Below, in pieces: positions 55,275-63,676 of a stretch of DNA of 64,000 bases. The notes beneath the pieces were generated by a model. That model saw only the letters and a list, made by a program, of their open reading frames with translations, was not told the DNA's origin and did no database searches. This DNA comes from Streptomyces sp. CA-210063. Its GTDB lineage: Bacteria > Actinomycetota > Actinomycetes > Streptomycetales > Streptomycetaceae. The translations under genes were made by a program, and so were the position numbers. Each line of letters begins with the position of its first letter. Within the stretch, counting starts at the first letter, position 1. Location: the NCBI RefSeq assembly GCF_024612015.1, contig NZ_CP102512.1, forward strand, positions 1,364,001-1,428,000. The letters run 5' to 3'.

Positions 55275-56801
55275 CTAAGAGTCGGTGCCGTAGCGCTTGC
55301 GCACCCTGGCCTTGAGGAGCTTTCCGGAGGCGGTGCGCGGGAGTTCGTCCGCGACCACCACCGACTTCGGGATCTTGTACTTGGCGAGCCGTCCGGCCAG
55401 CGAGGCCAGCACCTCGTCCGGGTCCAGGTCGGCGCCCTCACGCGGCACCACGACCGCGCGCGGCACCTCGCCCCACTTGTCGTCCGGTACGCCGATGACC
55501 GCGCACTCGACGATGTCGGGGTGGGCGAGGAGCTGGTCCTCGATCTCGGCGGGGTAGATGTTCTCGCCCCCCGAGATGATCATGTCCTTGATGCGGTCGA
55601 CGATGAAGACGTAGCCGTCCTCGTCGACCCGCGCGGCGTCCCCGCTGCGGAACCAGCCGTCGGCGAAGACCGCGGCCGTCTCCTCGGGCAGCCCCCAGTA
55701 GCCGGGCATGACATGCGGTCCGCGGACGACGACCTCGCCGGGCTCGTCGACGTCGACCGGTGTCATGTCCGGCCGTACGACCCGCACATCGCTGAAGAAG
55801 TGCGGCACGCCCGCCGAACCGGCCTTGCTCACGGCGTGCTCCGCGTCGAGGAAGAGCGTGCCGGGGGCCGCCTCCGTCATGCCGTAGCCCTGGAGGAAGG
55901 TGAGCCCGCGCTCCTGGTACTTGGCGATGAGCGGGGTCGGGACCGGGGAGCCGCCGCAGGAGAGCATGCGCAGCGACGACAGGTCGGCGTCCGCCCAGCG
56001 CGGGTGCCGGCCGATCTGGTCGAACATGGTCGGCACGCCGAACATGAACGTGATCCGGTGCCGTTCGATCAGGTCGAAGGTGGCCTCCGGGACGAAGGCC
56101 TCGACCAGGACGCACGTGCCGCCCTTGAGCAGCACCGGCAGGGTGAGCATGTTCAGCCCGGCCGTGTGGAACAACGGGGCGGAGACCAGGGCGCGTTCGT
56201 CGGTGATGACGTCCTGGTCGACGAGGACGTTGACGGCGTTCCAGATGATGTTGCCGTGCGTGAGCATCGCGCCCTTGGGGCGGCCCGTCGTCCCCGAGGT
56301 GTACATGATGATGCAGGTGTCGTCGGCGGTGACGGGCTGGTCGATCGGCTCGTCCTCGGCGTCGGCGAGCAGCGCCTCGTACTCGCTGCCGACCTCGACG
56401 TACGTACGGACGTCACTGCTGCCCGGCAGTCCCGCGACGATCCCGGTGAACGCGGAGGCGTACACCAGCGCCTTGGCCCCGGAGTCCGCCAGCTGGTAGG
56501 CGATCTCGGGGCCCGCGAGGCGCGTGTTGAGCGGGACGAAGACCGCGCCGAGGGTGCCGGCGGCGAACAGCGTCTCCAGGTACGAGGGGTGGTTCGGACC
56601 GAGGTAGGCGATCCGGTCGCCGCGGCGTACGCCGGAGGCGCGCAGGGCGTGGGCGAGGCGCGTGGTGCGCTCGTAGAGCTCTCCGTAGGTGATGCTCGTG
56701 TCACCGTGGATCAGCGCGGTGCGCTGCGGGGTCTTGCGGGCCCGGCGGGCGGGCCACGACCCCAGTCCCTCATTGCGCATGTCTGTGCCCCTGTCCGTCA
56801 T
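55275..56801 (-). CDS. Acyl-CoA synthetase (AMP-forming, FadD-like)
   Basis: This 508-residue ANL enzyme activates a carboxylic acid to its CoA thioester. The ATP motifs are IIMYTSGTTGRPKGAML, GYGMTEAAPG and the hinge SGDAARVDEDGYVFIVDRIK with DMIISGGENIYPAEIE; the catalytic Lys is in LPRTASGKLLKARV. It resembles FadD3/FadD13-type enzymes. The start is ATG 56801 (ATG 56780 is possible). It lies between an amidohydrolase and MaoC, so it probably starts CoA-dependent degradation of the operon's substrate. Confidence 0.92.
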   Translation of the reverse strand: MTDRGTDMRNEGLGSWPARRARKTPQRTALIHGDTSITYGELYERTTRLAHALRASGVRRGDRIAYLGPNHPSYLETLFAAGTLGAVFVPLNTRLAGPEIAYQLADSGAKALVYASAFTGIVAGLPGSSDVRTYVEVGSEYEALLADAEDEPIDQPVTADDTCIIMYTSGTTGRPKGAMLTHGNIIWNAVNVLVDQDVITDERALVSAPLFHTAGLNMLTLPVLLKGGTCVLVEAFVPEATFDLIERHRITFMFGVPTMFDQIGRHPRWADADLSSLRMLSCGGSPVPTPLIAKYQERGLTFLQGYGMTEAAPGTLFLDAEHAVSKAGSAGVPHFFSDVRVVRPDMTPVDVDEPGEVVVRGPHVMPGYWGLPEETAAVFADGWFRSGDAARVDEDGYVFIVDRIKDMIISGGENIYPAEIEDQLLAHPDIVECAVIGVPDDKWGEVPRAVVVPREGADLDPDEVLASLAGRLAKYKIPKSVVVADELPRTASGKLLKARVRKRYGTDS

Positions 56802-56831
56802 TGCACATGGGGTGTGTCCCTCACGGTTTCG

Positions 56832-57728
56832 TCATGGCTTCGTCAGTCCGAGCAGCCGGGCGGCGTTCTCCTTCAGGATCTTCGGCTTGACCTCGTCCTT
56901 GATCGGCAGCTTCTCGAAGTCGGCGAGCCAGCGGTCGGGGGTGAGGACGGGGTAGTCCGAGCCGAAGAGCACCTTGTCCTTGAGCAGGGTGTTCGCGTAC
57001 TGCACCAGCTGCGGCGGGAAGTACTTCGGCGACCAGCCGGACAGGTCGATGTGCACACCCGGCTTGTGTGTGGCCACCGCGAGCGCCTCGTCCTGCCAGG
57101 GGAAGGACGGGTGCGCCAGGATGATCTTCAGATGCGGGAAGTCGGCGGCCACGTCGTCCACGTGCAGCGGGTTGGAGTACTTCAGGCGGATGCCACCGCC
57201 GCCGGGGACGCCGGCGCCGATGCCCGTCTGGCCGGTGTGGAAGAGGGCGATCGTGCCCGTCTCCTCGATGACCTCGTACAGGTCGTACGCCACCGAGCGG
57301 TCGTTGGGGAAGAAGCCCTGGATGCTGGGGTGGAACTTGAAGCCCTTCACCCCGTACTCCTCGACCAGACGGCGGGCCCGCTTCACGCCCGCCTTGCCGC
57401 GGAAGGGGTCGATGGAGGCGAAGGGGATGAGCACGTCCGCGTTGGCGGCGGCCGCCTCGGCGACCTCCTCGTTCGGGACGGGCTCGGTGCCGGTCGCGGA
57501 CTCGGCGTCCACCGTGAAGATCACGGCGGCCATCTTCCGCTCGCGGTAGTAGGCGGCCGTCTCCTCGATGGTCGGCTTCCGCTTGCCCTCGACCTTGAAG
57601 TAGGCGGAGGAGGCGTCGTGCAGATCGTCGTCCAGGGAGGAGTTGCCCTTGGAGGACACCTCCGCGTGGGTGTGGACGTCGATCGCGACCAGTTCCTCGA
57701 CGTCCATGGCGGGCCTGTCGGGGCTCAT
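56832..57728 (-). CDS. Amidohydrolase (ACMSD-like, metal-dependent)
   Basis: This 298-residue amidohydrolase-2 protein has the metal-binding IDVHTHAEV at the N-terminus, FKFHPSIQGFFPND, ALFHTGQTG, LAHPSFPWQDEAL and the C-terminal LFGSDYPVLTPDRWL. The family includes decarboxylases and hydrolases of aromatic acids and beta-diketones. The start overlaps the SDR stop by 1 base (TGATG). Its place with FadD and MaoC suggests ring or chain cleavage of an aromatic or alicyclic compound. Confidence 0.9.
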   Translation of the reverse strand: MSPDRPAMDVEELVAIDVHTHAEVSSKGNSSLDDDLHDASSAYFKVEGKRKPTIEETAAYYRERKMAAVIFTVDAESATGTEPVPNEEVAEAAAANADVLIPFASIDPFRGKAGVKRARRLVEEYGVKGFKFHPSIQGFFPNDRSVAYDLYEVIEETGTIALFHTGQTGIGAGVPGGGGIRLKYSNPLHVDDVAADFPHLKIILAHPSFPWQDEALAVATHKPGVHIDLSGWSPKYFPPQLVQYANTLLKDKVLFGSDYPVLTPDRWLADFEKLPIKDEVKPKILKENAARLLGLTKP

Positions 57729-58645
57729 CACGCCTCCGGGATCTTCGGGGCGGGGATGCCCACGGTCTGCGGCTCGGCGCCCAGCGAGGTCGGCCAGACG
57801 TCGGCGAGGGCCTCGGGGGTCCAGCCGCCGTTCGCGTACGCCGTCTTGATCTCCTGCGGATGCGACCAGAGTGCCACCTTGTCGCCGCCGATGCCGATGG
57901 CCTGGCCGGTGACACCGCGGGCGGCCTCGGAAGCGAGGAACGGGACGAGCGCCGCGCAGTCCTCGGGGGTGCCGAAGCCCTCGCCCTTGCGCAGGAAGTC
58001 CGGGAACGGCTTGCCCTCGCGCAGCGCCTCGACGTACGGGGCGAAGACCGGGATGGTCTCGGTCATGGCGGTGGCGGCGACCGGGACGATCGCGTTGACG
58101 GTGATGTTCGCGCGGCCCAGCTCCATCGCCCAGGTGCGGGCGAAGGCCGCGATGCCGGCCTTGGCGGCGGCGTAGTTCGTCTGGCCGAAGTTGCCGCGCT
58201 GGCCGGCCGGGGAGCCGACGAGGATCAGGGAGCCGCCCTCGCCCTGCTCGCGCATACGGATCGCGGCGGCGCGGGCGCAGGTGAAGGTGCCCTTGAGGTG
58301 GGTGGTGATCACCGCGTCGAAGTCGTCGTCCGACATCTTCCACAGGACCTTGTCGCGCAGGATGCCCGCGTTGGTGACCAGGATGTCGAGCCGTCCGAAC
58401 TCCTCCACCGCGCGGCCCACCAGCCGGTCCGCCGCCTCGGTCGTACCGACGGCGACGACCTCGGCCACGGCCTTGCCGCCTGCCTCGGTGATGGACTTCA
58501 CGGCCGCCTCGGCCACGGCCTCGTCGATGTCGTTGACGACGACGGAGGCACCGGCGGCGGCGAGGGCCTGTGCGTAGGCGAGGCCGAGGCCACGGCCACT
58601 GCCCGTGACGACGGCGACCTTGCCGGTGAGATCGATGCTGGGCAC
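57728..58645 (-). CDS. Short-chain dehydrogenase (17-beta-HSD type 4-like)
   Basis: This 305-residue SDR has NAD motif VVTGSGRGLGLAYA, VTNAGI and catalytic NYAAAKAG (Tyr and Lys intact), with Ser in LVGSPAG. It is of the type that oxidises 3-hydroxyacyl-CoA or hydroxysteroids. It is the first gene of the operon SDR-amidohydrolase-FadD-MaoC. Its promoter region carries direct repeats and a palindrome shared with the divergent MarR gene, its likely repressor. Confidence 0.92.
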   Translation of the reverse strand: MPSIDLTGKVAVVTGSGRGLGLAYAQALAAAGASVVVNDIDEAVAEAAVKSITEAGGKAVAEVVAVGTTEAADRLVGRAVEEFGRLDILVTNAGILRDKVLWKMSDDDFDAVITTHLKGTFTCARAAAIRMREQGEGGSLILVGSPAGQRGNFGQTNYAAAKAGIAAFARTWAMELGRANITVNAIVPVAATAMTETIPVFAPYVEALREGKPFPDFLRKGEGFGTPEDCAALVPFLASEAARGVTGQAIGIGGDKVALWSHPQEIKTAYANGGWTPEALADVWPTSLGAEPQTVGIPAPKIPEA

Positions 58646-58726
58646 GAGGGGATCCCTTCGGATGGGGTGCGACGGTCGACGCCGCGAAGCGCCGGCCGAC
58701 TGCGGCTACGAGATCGAAGCTAAGAG

Positions 58727-58754
58727 CAATAGTTGTTGACGTCAATAGTTGTTG
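58727..58754. promoter_or_regulatory. Direct repeats and palindrome between SDR operon and MarR gene
   Basis: CAATAGTTGTTG occurs at 58727-58738 and again at 58743-58754, a 16-bp period. The junction contains the perfect palindrome TTGACGTCAA (58736-58745). The patch is A+T-rich, unlike its surroundings, and lies 18 bp before the MarR start codon. It is probably the promoter/operator of both divergent transcripts. Confidence 0.65.
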
Positions 58755-58772
58755 TTCCCCGGGCGTTGCGTC

Positions 58773-59303
58773 ATGCTGGGGGAAATACGTACGCCCCCCG
58801 GGGCCTCGACCAGGGAGCCCGCCATCGCCGGCCAGCAGACGCAGGACGCCGCCTCGATCGATGGGCATGAGCCGTGGATGCGCGGGCTGCACGCGGACAC
58901 GGGCTATCTGCTGTACCGCCTGGGCCTGCGGTCCGGGCAGCTGTTCAACTCGTCCCTCCAGGAGTCGGGCCTGCGGCTGCGGCACTACGCGCTGCTGCGT
59001 TTCCTCGCCACCTCACCGGGCGCGCTGCAACGCGAGCTGAGCGCCTCGCTCGGCTATGACCCGAGCGCGATCGTGGGCCTGGTGGACGACCTGGAGAAGC
59101 TGGGCTTCGCCGAGCGGCGCCCCTCCCCCGACGACCGCCGCAGCCGGATCATCGTCCTCACCGAGGACGGCCGGTCCTTCCTGCGCGACACCGACGAGGC
59201 CGGGCAGCGCGTCACGAACGAGCTGCTGGAGCCCCTCGACACCGCCGAGCGCGAGACACTCCACGTACTGCTGCAGAAGGTCGCCGAAGCCGGACTGGGG
59301 TGA
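58773..59303 (+). CDS. MarR family regulator
   Basis: This 176-residue MarR regulator has HTH blocks LRHYALLRFLATSPGALQRE and LGYDPSAIVGLVDDLEKLGF, the wing RRPSPDDRRSRIIVLTEDG, and C-terminal dimerisation helices. It starts at ATG 58773, divergent from the SDR operon, with repeats between them. Its partner gene, an IclR regulator, begins 4 bp after the stop. A CoA thioester or aromatic acid ligand is likely from the neighbouring operon, by inference. Confidence 0.88.
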   Translation: MLGEIRTPPGASTREPAIAGQQTQDAASIDGHEPWMRGLHADTGYLLYRLGLRSGQLFNSSLQESGLRLRHYALLRFLATSPGALQRELSASLGYDPSAIVGLVDDLEKLGFAERRPSPDDRRSRIIVLTEDGRSFLRDTDEAGQRVTNELLEPLDTAERETLHVLLQKVAEAGLG

Positions 59304-59307
59304 CACC

Positions 59308-60165
59308 ATGCCGATGACCACCGACGCGCTCCCGTCGCCGGGGCCCATGCCCCAGCAGAGCGCGCCGACGGGAGCCACCCGCTCCGCCCCCGACCGGCTG
59401 CTCGCCGTGCTGGCCGCCTTCGACCACGATCATCCGGCGCTCTCCCTCACCGACATCAGCCGCCGTGCCGGGCTGACGCTCACCACGGCGCACCGGCTGG
59501 TGGGCGCGCTCACCGAGTGGGGTGCCCTGGAGCGGGACCCGTCCGGGGTCTACCACGTCGGGCTCAGGCTCTGGGAGGTCGCGGCGCTCGCCCCGCGCGG
59601 GCTCGCCCTGCGGCAGATCGCGCTGCCGTACCTGGAGGACCTGTACGAGGCCACGCACGAGAACGTGCAGCTGGCGGTGCGCGACGGCGACGAGGTCGTC
59701 TACATCGAGTGGCTCTCCGGACGCTCCGCCGTCGGCGTCCACATCCGGGTCGGCGCCCGCTGGCCCCTGCACGCCACGGGCGTGGGCCTGGCCCTCCTCG
59801 CGCACGGCGACCCCTCGTCCCAAGAGGCCTATTGCCAGGCGCCGTTGGCCTCCTTCACGCCGTACACCATCATCGACGGGCCCCGGTTGCGGCGCGTACT
59901 CGCCGAAGTCCGGCGTACGGGCGTGGCGGTGAGCAGCCGTCAGGTCACCGAGGACGCGCTGTCGGTGGCCGCCCCGGTGCGCGGGCCGGGCGGGGCCGTG
60001 GTCGCCGCCGTGTCGGTCGTGGTGCCCCAGGCAGGCGCCCAGGTACCGGTGTTGACGCCGGCGGTACGGGTGGCCGCGCGCGGGATCTCCCGGGCGCTGG
60101 GCTGGCGGCCGGACGAACCCCGGCGGGGGTCACTGATCCCGGGCCGGGGCACCGCTCCTTCCTGA
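59308..60165 (+). CDS. IclR family regulator
   Basis: This 285-residue IclR protein has an N-terminal HTH (RSAPDRLLAVLAAFDHDHPA, LTDISRRAGLTLTTAHRLVG) and a C-terminal effector domain (ALPYLEDLYEATHENVQLAV, VGVHIRVGARWPLHATGVGL, RRTGVAVSSRQVTEDALSVA). It is 4 bp after the MarR gene. Two regulators in a row suggest that the SDR/FadD operon is controlled by two signals. It converges with the sulfatase gene, the gap being 22 bp. Confidence 0.88.
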   Translation: MPMTTDALPSPGPMPQQSAPTGATRSAPDRLLAVLAAFDHDHPALSLTDISRRAGLTLTTAHRLVGALTEWGALERDPSGVYHVGLRLWEVAALAPRGLALRQIALPYLEDLYEATHENVQLAVRDGDEVVYIEWLSGRSAVGVHIRVGARWPLHATGVGLALLAHGDPSSQEAYCQAPLASFTPYTIIDGPRLRRVLAEVRRTGVAVSSRQVTEDALSVAAPVRGPGGAVVAAVSVVVPQAGAQVPVLTPAVRVAARGISRALGWRPDEPRRGSLIPGRGTAPS

Positions 60166-60187
60166 CCGGCGGCCGGCCCGCCGGCAC

Positions 60188-61987
60188 CTACTTCCTGGCC
60201 ACCGCCTGCGCCGCGTACGTCACCGTCGCGCCCGCGTGCGTGGCCGTGCCCCGCGCGGTGAGCCAACCCTGGCCGGCGTCCGCGGCCGGGGTGACCTCCC
60301 AGCGGGTGACGAAGCGGCCGCCGGAGCGGATGCGGTCCGTGGTGACCGGGCCGAGGTTGCGCACCTGCCAGTGGTTCGGTGCGACGAGGGCGAGGCGGGC
60401 GGCGGTCCAGGGCCGGGCGGAGCCGTTGGCGAAGGTCGCGGTGACGAGGAACTTCCCGCTCTCCCGGGCCACTTGCAGGGTGACTCCGTAGGGCTTGCGC
60501 CGGTAGTCGTCCACCCACGAGGACCGCATCAGCCGCACCAGCGCGTCGGCCTGGGCGGGCCGCGCCGCCGCGAGGTCGCGCTGCTCGCCGGGGTCCTTGG
60601 CGAGGTCGTACAGCTCGACCTCCCACCGGCTGTCGGGCGCGTTCCGGTCCTGGCCCGGAGCGAACCGCACCGCCTTGAGGTCGCCGCGCCGCACCGCCTC
60701 GGCCACGTGCCGCGTCCGGCCCCGGTCGACCCGGTCGGCGCGCGGGGTGACGCCGCTGTGGTTGCGGTAGAAGTACAGGTGGTCGTGGCGGGCCGCCTCG
60801 GCGGCGCCGGCGCGCAGCAGCGGTGCCACGGAGAGCCCGTCGATGTCCGACGGGGCGGGCGCGCCGGCGAGTTCGGCGAGGGTCGGCAGCAGGTCGATCA
60901 GCGGGGTCGGCCGGTCGGTGGTGCCGACCGGGACACGCTGCGGGGACCAGGCGATGAGCGGGACGCGGATGCCGCCTTCGTACAGGTTGCGCTTGTAGCC
61001 GCGCAGCGGGCCGTTGCCGTCGAAGAGGTCGGGGTTGGTGCCGCCCTCCTCGTGGGGGCCGTTGTCGCTGGTGACGAGGACGACGGTGCGCCGGGCGATG
61101 CCGTGTGCCTTGAGCCGGTCCACGATGTTGCCGACGAGGGTGTCGAGGCCGGTGACCTGGGCCGCGTGCGCCTTGTCGGGGCGGGTCCAGGGCTCGTCGG
61201 CGTACGCGCCGAGCTTCGGGGCGAGGCTCGGGGCGTGCGGCACGGTCGGGGCGAGGAACAGCAGGAACGGCTGGTCCTTGTGGGCGTCGACGAAGCCGAG
61301 GGCGCGGTCCTCGATGAGGTGGGGGGCGTAGATCTTGCGGGCGTCGTCCCGGTTCTCGGGGATGCTCTGCTTCTTGCCGTTGTCCCAGAGGTACGTCGGG
61401 TAGTAGTCGTGCGCGTGCTTGTGCGTCAGATAGCCGTAGAACTCCTCGAAGCCACGGGAGTTGGGGTGGCTCGGCTGGTTCGGCTCCTCGGGGCCGAAGC
61501 CCCACTTGCCGATGAGTCCGGTGCGGTAGCCGAGGGCGCGCAGGGCCTCCGCGAAGGTGAAGTCCTGCTCGGTGAGCGCGCCCTGACCCCCCGGACCCCA
61601 GGGGTTCTCGCGGACGGTGGCGTGGCCGCTGTGCAGGCCGGTGAGCAGGGAGCAACGGGAAGGGGCGCAGACGGGGGCGGCGGAGTAGGCGTCGGTGAAG
61701 CGCAGTCCCTCGGCGGCCAGGGCGTCCAGGCGCGGGGTGTCGATCAGCCTCTGGCCGTAGGAGCCGAGTTCGCCGTAGCCGAGGTCGTCCGCGAGGACGA
61801 CCACGAAGTTCAGCCGCTGCGACGGGGTCCGGGCGGCGGGCACGACCGACGCGGACGGCCGGCTCACCTGCGGAACGGCGACGTCCCGGACACCGGCCTT
61901 GCGTCCCTCGTGCGCGACACAGCCGGCCGCCGCCCCGGTCACGCCGACGGCGGCGGTCCCGGCGAGAAAACGACGACGGCTGGGCAT
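60188..61987 (-). CDS. Tat-exported arylsulfatase-type sulfatase with C-terminal NEW3-like domain
   Basis: This 599-residue enzyme removes sulfate esters. The signal has twin Arg (PSRRRFLAGTAAVGV). The formylglycine motif is CAPSRCSLLTG (Cys-type, so it needs formylglycine-generating enzyme). Other family motifs: VVLADDLGYGELGSYG, HSGHATVREN, GKWGFGPEEP, TSDNGPHEEGG. The last ~100 residues form a NEW3-like domain (LVAPNHWQVRNLGPVTT). The ATG at 61987 follows CCAGGAG; a longer frame upstream is unlikely. It could release sulfate from glycans or aromatics; the substrate is not determined. Confidence 0.9.
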   Translation of the reverse strand: MPSRRRFLAGTAAVGVTGAAAGCVAHEGRKAGVRDVAVPQVSRPSASVVPAARTPSQRLNFVVVLADDLGYGELGSYGQRLIDTPRLDALAAEGLRFTDAYSAAPVCAPSRCSLLTGLHSGHATVRENPWGPGGQGALTEQDFTFAEALRALGYRTGLIGKWGFGPEEPNQPSHPNSRGFEEFYGYLTHKHAHDYYPTYLWDNGKKQSIPENRDDARKIYAPHLIEDRALGFVDAHKDQPFLLFLAPTVPHAPSLAPKLGAYADEPWTRPDKAHAAQVTGLDTLVGNIVDRLKAHGIARRTVVLVTSDNGPHEEGGTNPDLFDGNGPLRGYKRNLYEGGIRVPLIAWSPQRVPVGTTDRPTPLIDLLPTLAELAGAPAPSDIDGLSVAPLLRAGAAEAARHDHLYFYRNHSGVTPRADRVDRGRTRHVAEAVRRGDLKAVRFAPGQDRNAPDSRWEVELYDLAKDPGEQRDLAAARPAQADALVRLMRSSWVDDYRRKPYGVTLQVARESGKFLVTATFANGSARPWTAARLALVAPNHWQVRNLGPVTTDRIRSGGRFVTRWEVTPAADAGQGWLTARGTATHAGATVTYAAQAVARK

Positions 61988-62204
61988 GCGAACTCCTGGG
62001 TGATGGTCGGCGGGTGGTTCGTGATCCGATGGTGGACGGGGCGCTCGGAGCAAAACCATGCACAGGGCATGAACACCTTGTTGCGGCTGGTCACAGAGGT
62101 CGCAGGTGATCAATTGTGCGCCCCCCGACCCTAGAGAGGGGGAATGCGGGGTTCTGGTTCCACCGAGATCGAATGATCTTGCCAGAAGGCCGTGCCACGC
62201 CGCA

Positions 62205-62235
62205 CACCGGCCCCGGGGAAACCCCGGGGCCGGTG
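62205..62235. terminator. Perfect 14-bp hairpin downstream of the serine hydrolase
   Basis: CACCGGCCCCGGGG (62205-62218) pairs exactly with CCCCGGGGCCGGTG (62222-62235) around AAA. It lies 35 bp beyond the serine hydrolase stop in the leftward direction and should end that transcript before the sulfatase promoter. Confidence 0.75.
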
Positions 62236-62270
62236 CGGTGGTGCCGCCGATGACGGCTACGCGGTCGGGT

Positions 62271-63371
62271 TCAGGCCGACAGGCCCTCGTAGACGGCCGC
62301 GAGGATCAGGAACGCCCGGTCGTCGCCGAGTCCGCCGTCGTCGATCATCTGGTTCATCATGTACGCCACGGCCATCCGGGCGTCGAGGTCGACCAGGACG
62401 ATCGAGCCGCCCCAGCCGCCCCAGAAAGCGGTGCGGGGGTTGGGGAGTTGGCCGCCGTTGAGGCCGTATCCCATGCCGTAGCGCATCGGTACGCGCAGGA
62501 CCCGGTCCGTACCGCTGAACTGCTCCTCCAGGGCACGCTCGCACCCCTTCTCCGACAGCAGGCGCACGCCCCGGGCCGCGCCGCCGCAGGCCAGCAGTGA
62601 CTGCACGGCGGCGACCGAGCGGGCGTTGCCGTGGCCGTTCGCGGCCGGGATCTCGGCGCGGCGCCAGGCGCTCGTGTTGGCGGTGCCGTCCGGTATGGCG
62701 GGGTTGGGCGGCGGGCCGCCGCGGGGTGCGGAGGAGGGCGGCGCGAGGATCGGCGCGACCCGGTGGTCGTGCTCGGCGGTCAGGCCGATGTGGAAGTCGG
62801 CGCCCAGCGGGCCCGTGACCTCCTCGGCGAGGAAGGTGCCCAGGGTACGGCCGGTGACCCGGCGGACGATCTCCCCGAGCAGATACCCCTGGGTGACGGC
62901 GTGGTAGCCGGCCTCGGTGCCGGGCTCCCAGGCCGGTGCCTGCGCGGCGAGCCGGGAGGTGGCCGTCGGCCAGTCGTACAGGTCCTCCAGGGTCGTGGGC
63001 GCGTCGAAGCGGGGCAGGCCGGCCGTGTGCGAGAGCACATGACTGACGCGGACGTTCTCCTTGCCCGCCGCGGCGAACTCGGGCCAGTACGTGGCCACCG
63101 GCGCGGTCAGGTCCAGTTCGCCCCGGTCGGCGAGCATCAGCACGCACAGGGCCGTCATCGTCTTGGTCGTGGACCAGACGTGGGTGATGGTGTCCCGCTC
63201 CCACGGTGTGGTGCGGGCCGCGTCGGTGTGGCCGCCCCACAGGTCGACCTCCGGCTCACCGTCCACGTACACGGCGACCGAGGCCCCCACGTCCTTGTCG
63301 TCCAGCGAGGCGGCGAGCGCCTCGCGCACCGGGGCGAATCGGTCCGTGCACGTGCCGTGAGTCTCCGCCAT
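62271..63371 (-). CDS. Serine hydrolase of the beta-lactamase / EstB family
   Basis: This 366-residue class C beta-lactamase-like esterase has the nucleophile motif SxxK in THVWSTTKTMTALCV, a Tyr motif in AGYHAVTQGYLLGE and a C-terminal GG-type box AFWGGWGGSIVLVD. The protein lacks a clear signal peptide, so it probably acts inside the cell as an esterase. The ATG at 63371 has no ribosome binding site (CTTTCCCCTC precedes), so it may be leaderless. It is divergent from the kinase gene at 63677. Confidence 0.85.
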   Translation of the reverse strand: MAETHGTCTDRFAPVREALAASLDDKDVGASVAVYVDGEPEVDLWGGHTDAARTTPWERDTITHVWSTTKTMTALCVLMLADRGELDLTAPVATYWPEFAAAGKENVRVSHVLSHTAGLPRFDAPTTLEDLYDWPTATSRLAAQAPAWEPGTEAGYHAVTQGYLLGEIVRRVTGRTLGTFLAEEVTGPLGADFHIGLTAEHDHRVAPILAPPSSAPRGGPPPNPAIPDGTANTSAWRRAEIPAANGHGNARSVAAVQSLLACGGAARGVRLLSEKGCERALEEQFSGTDRVLRVPMRYGMGYGLNGGQLPNPRTAFWGGWGGSIVLVDLDARMAVAYMMNQMIDDGGLGDDRAFLILAAVYEGLSA

Positions 63372-63676
63372 GAGGGGAAAGTAGCGGCTCGGACCGGGCG
63401 GAGCCATCGAATAAGTCACCGGCGGGACCGGTACGGCCACCGGTACGGCCACCGGTACGGCACGGCCCGCCCGGGCGGGCTCGCCGGCCGTCCGCCGGAC
63501 GTCCTCACCGGGATCTCAGCCGCCGCGCCCCCGATGCCGACCGGGTGCGACGGCGCCACGGACGCCTCCGCGGAGAGCCCGGGAGCGCTCTCCGAGGCCC
63601 CTGGTCCAGCGCCACCTGCCGCATCCCCTAGGCTGATCCGCCGCAGCTGCCGTACGGAACAAGAGCGTGGTGGGAA
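63372..63676. promoter_or_regulatory. Divergent intergenic region with 12-bp tandem repeats
   Basis: About 305 bp between the serine hydrolase and the kinase. It contains nearly three copies of ACCGGTACGGCC (63427-63460). No gene was recognised. The repeats could be a binding array or simple sequence expansion. Confidence 0.5.

Noticed and set aside
59940..62063. A 707-codon minus-strand frame overlapping the sulfatase
   Set aside because: The other minus-strand frame (60188-61987) carries all sulfatase motifs. This one is Arg/Pro-rich with no motif.
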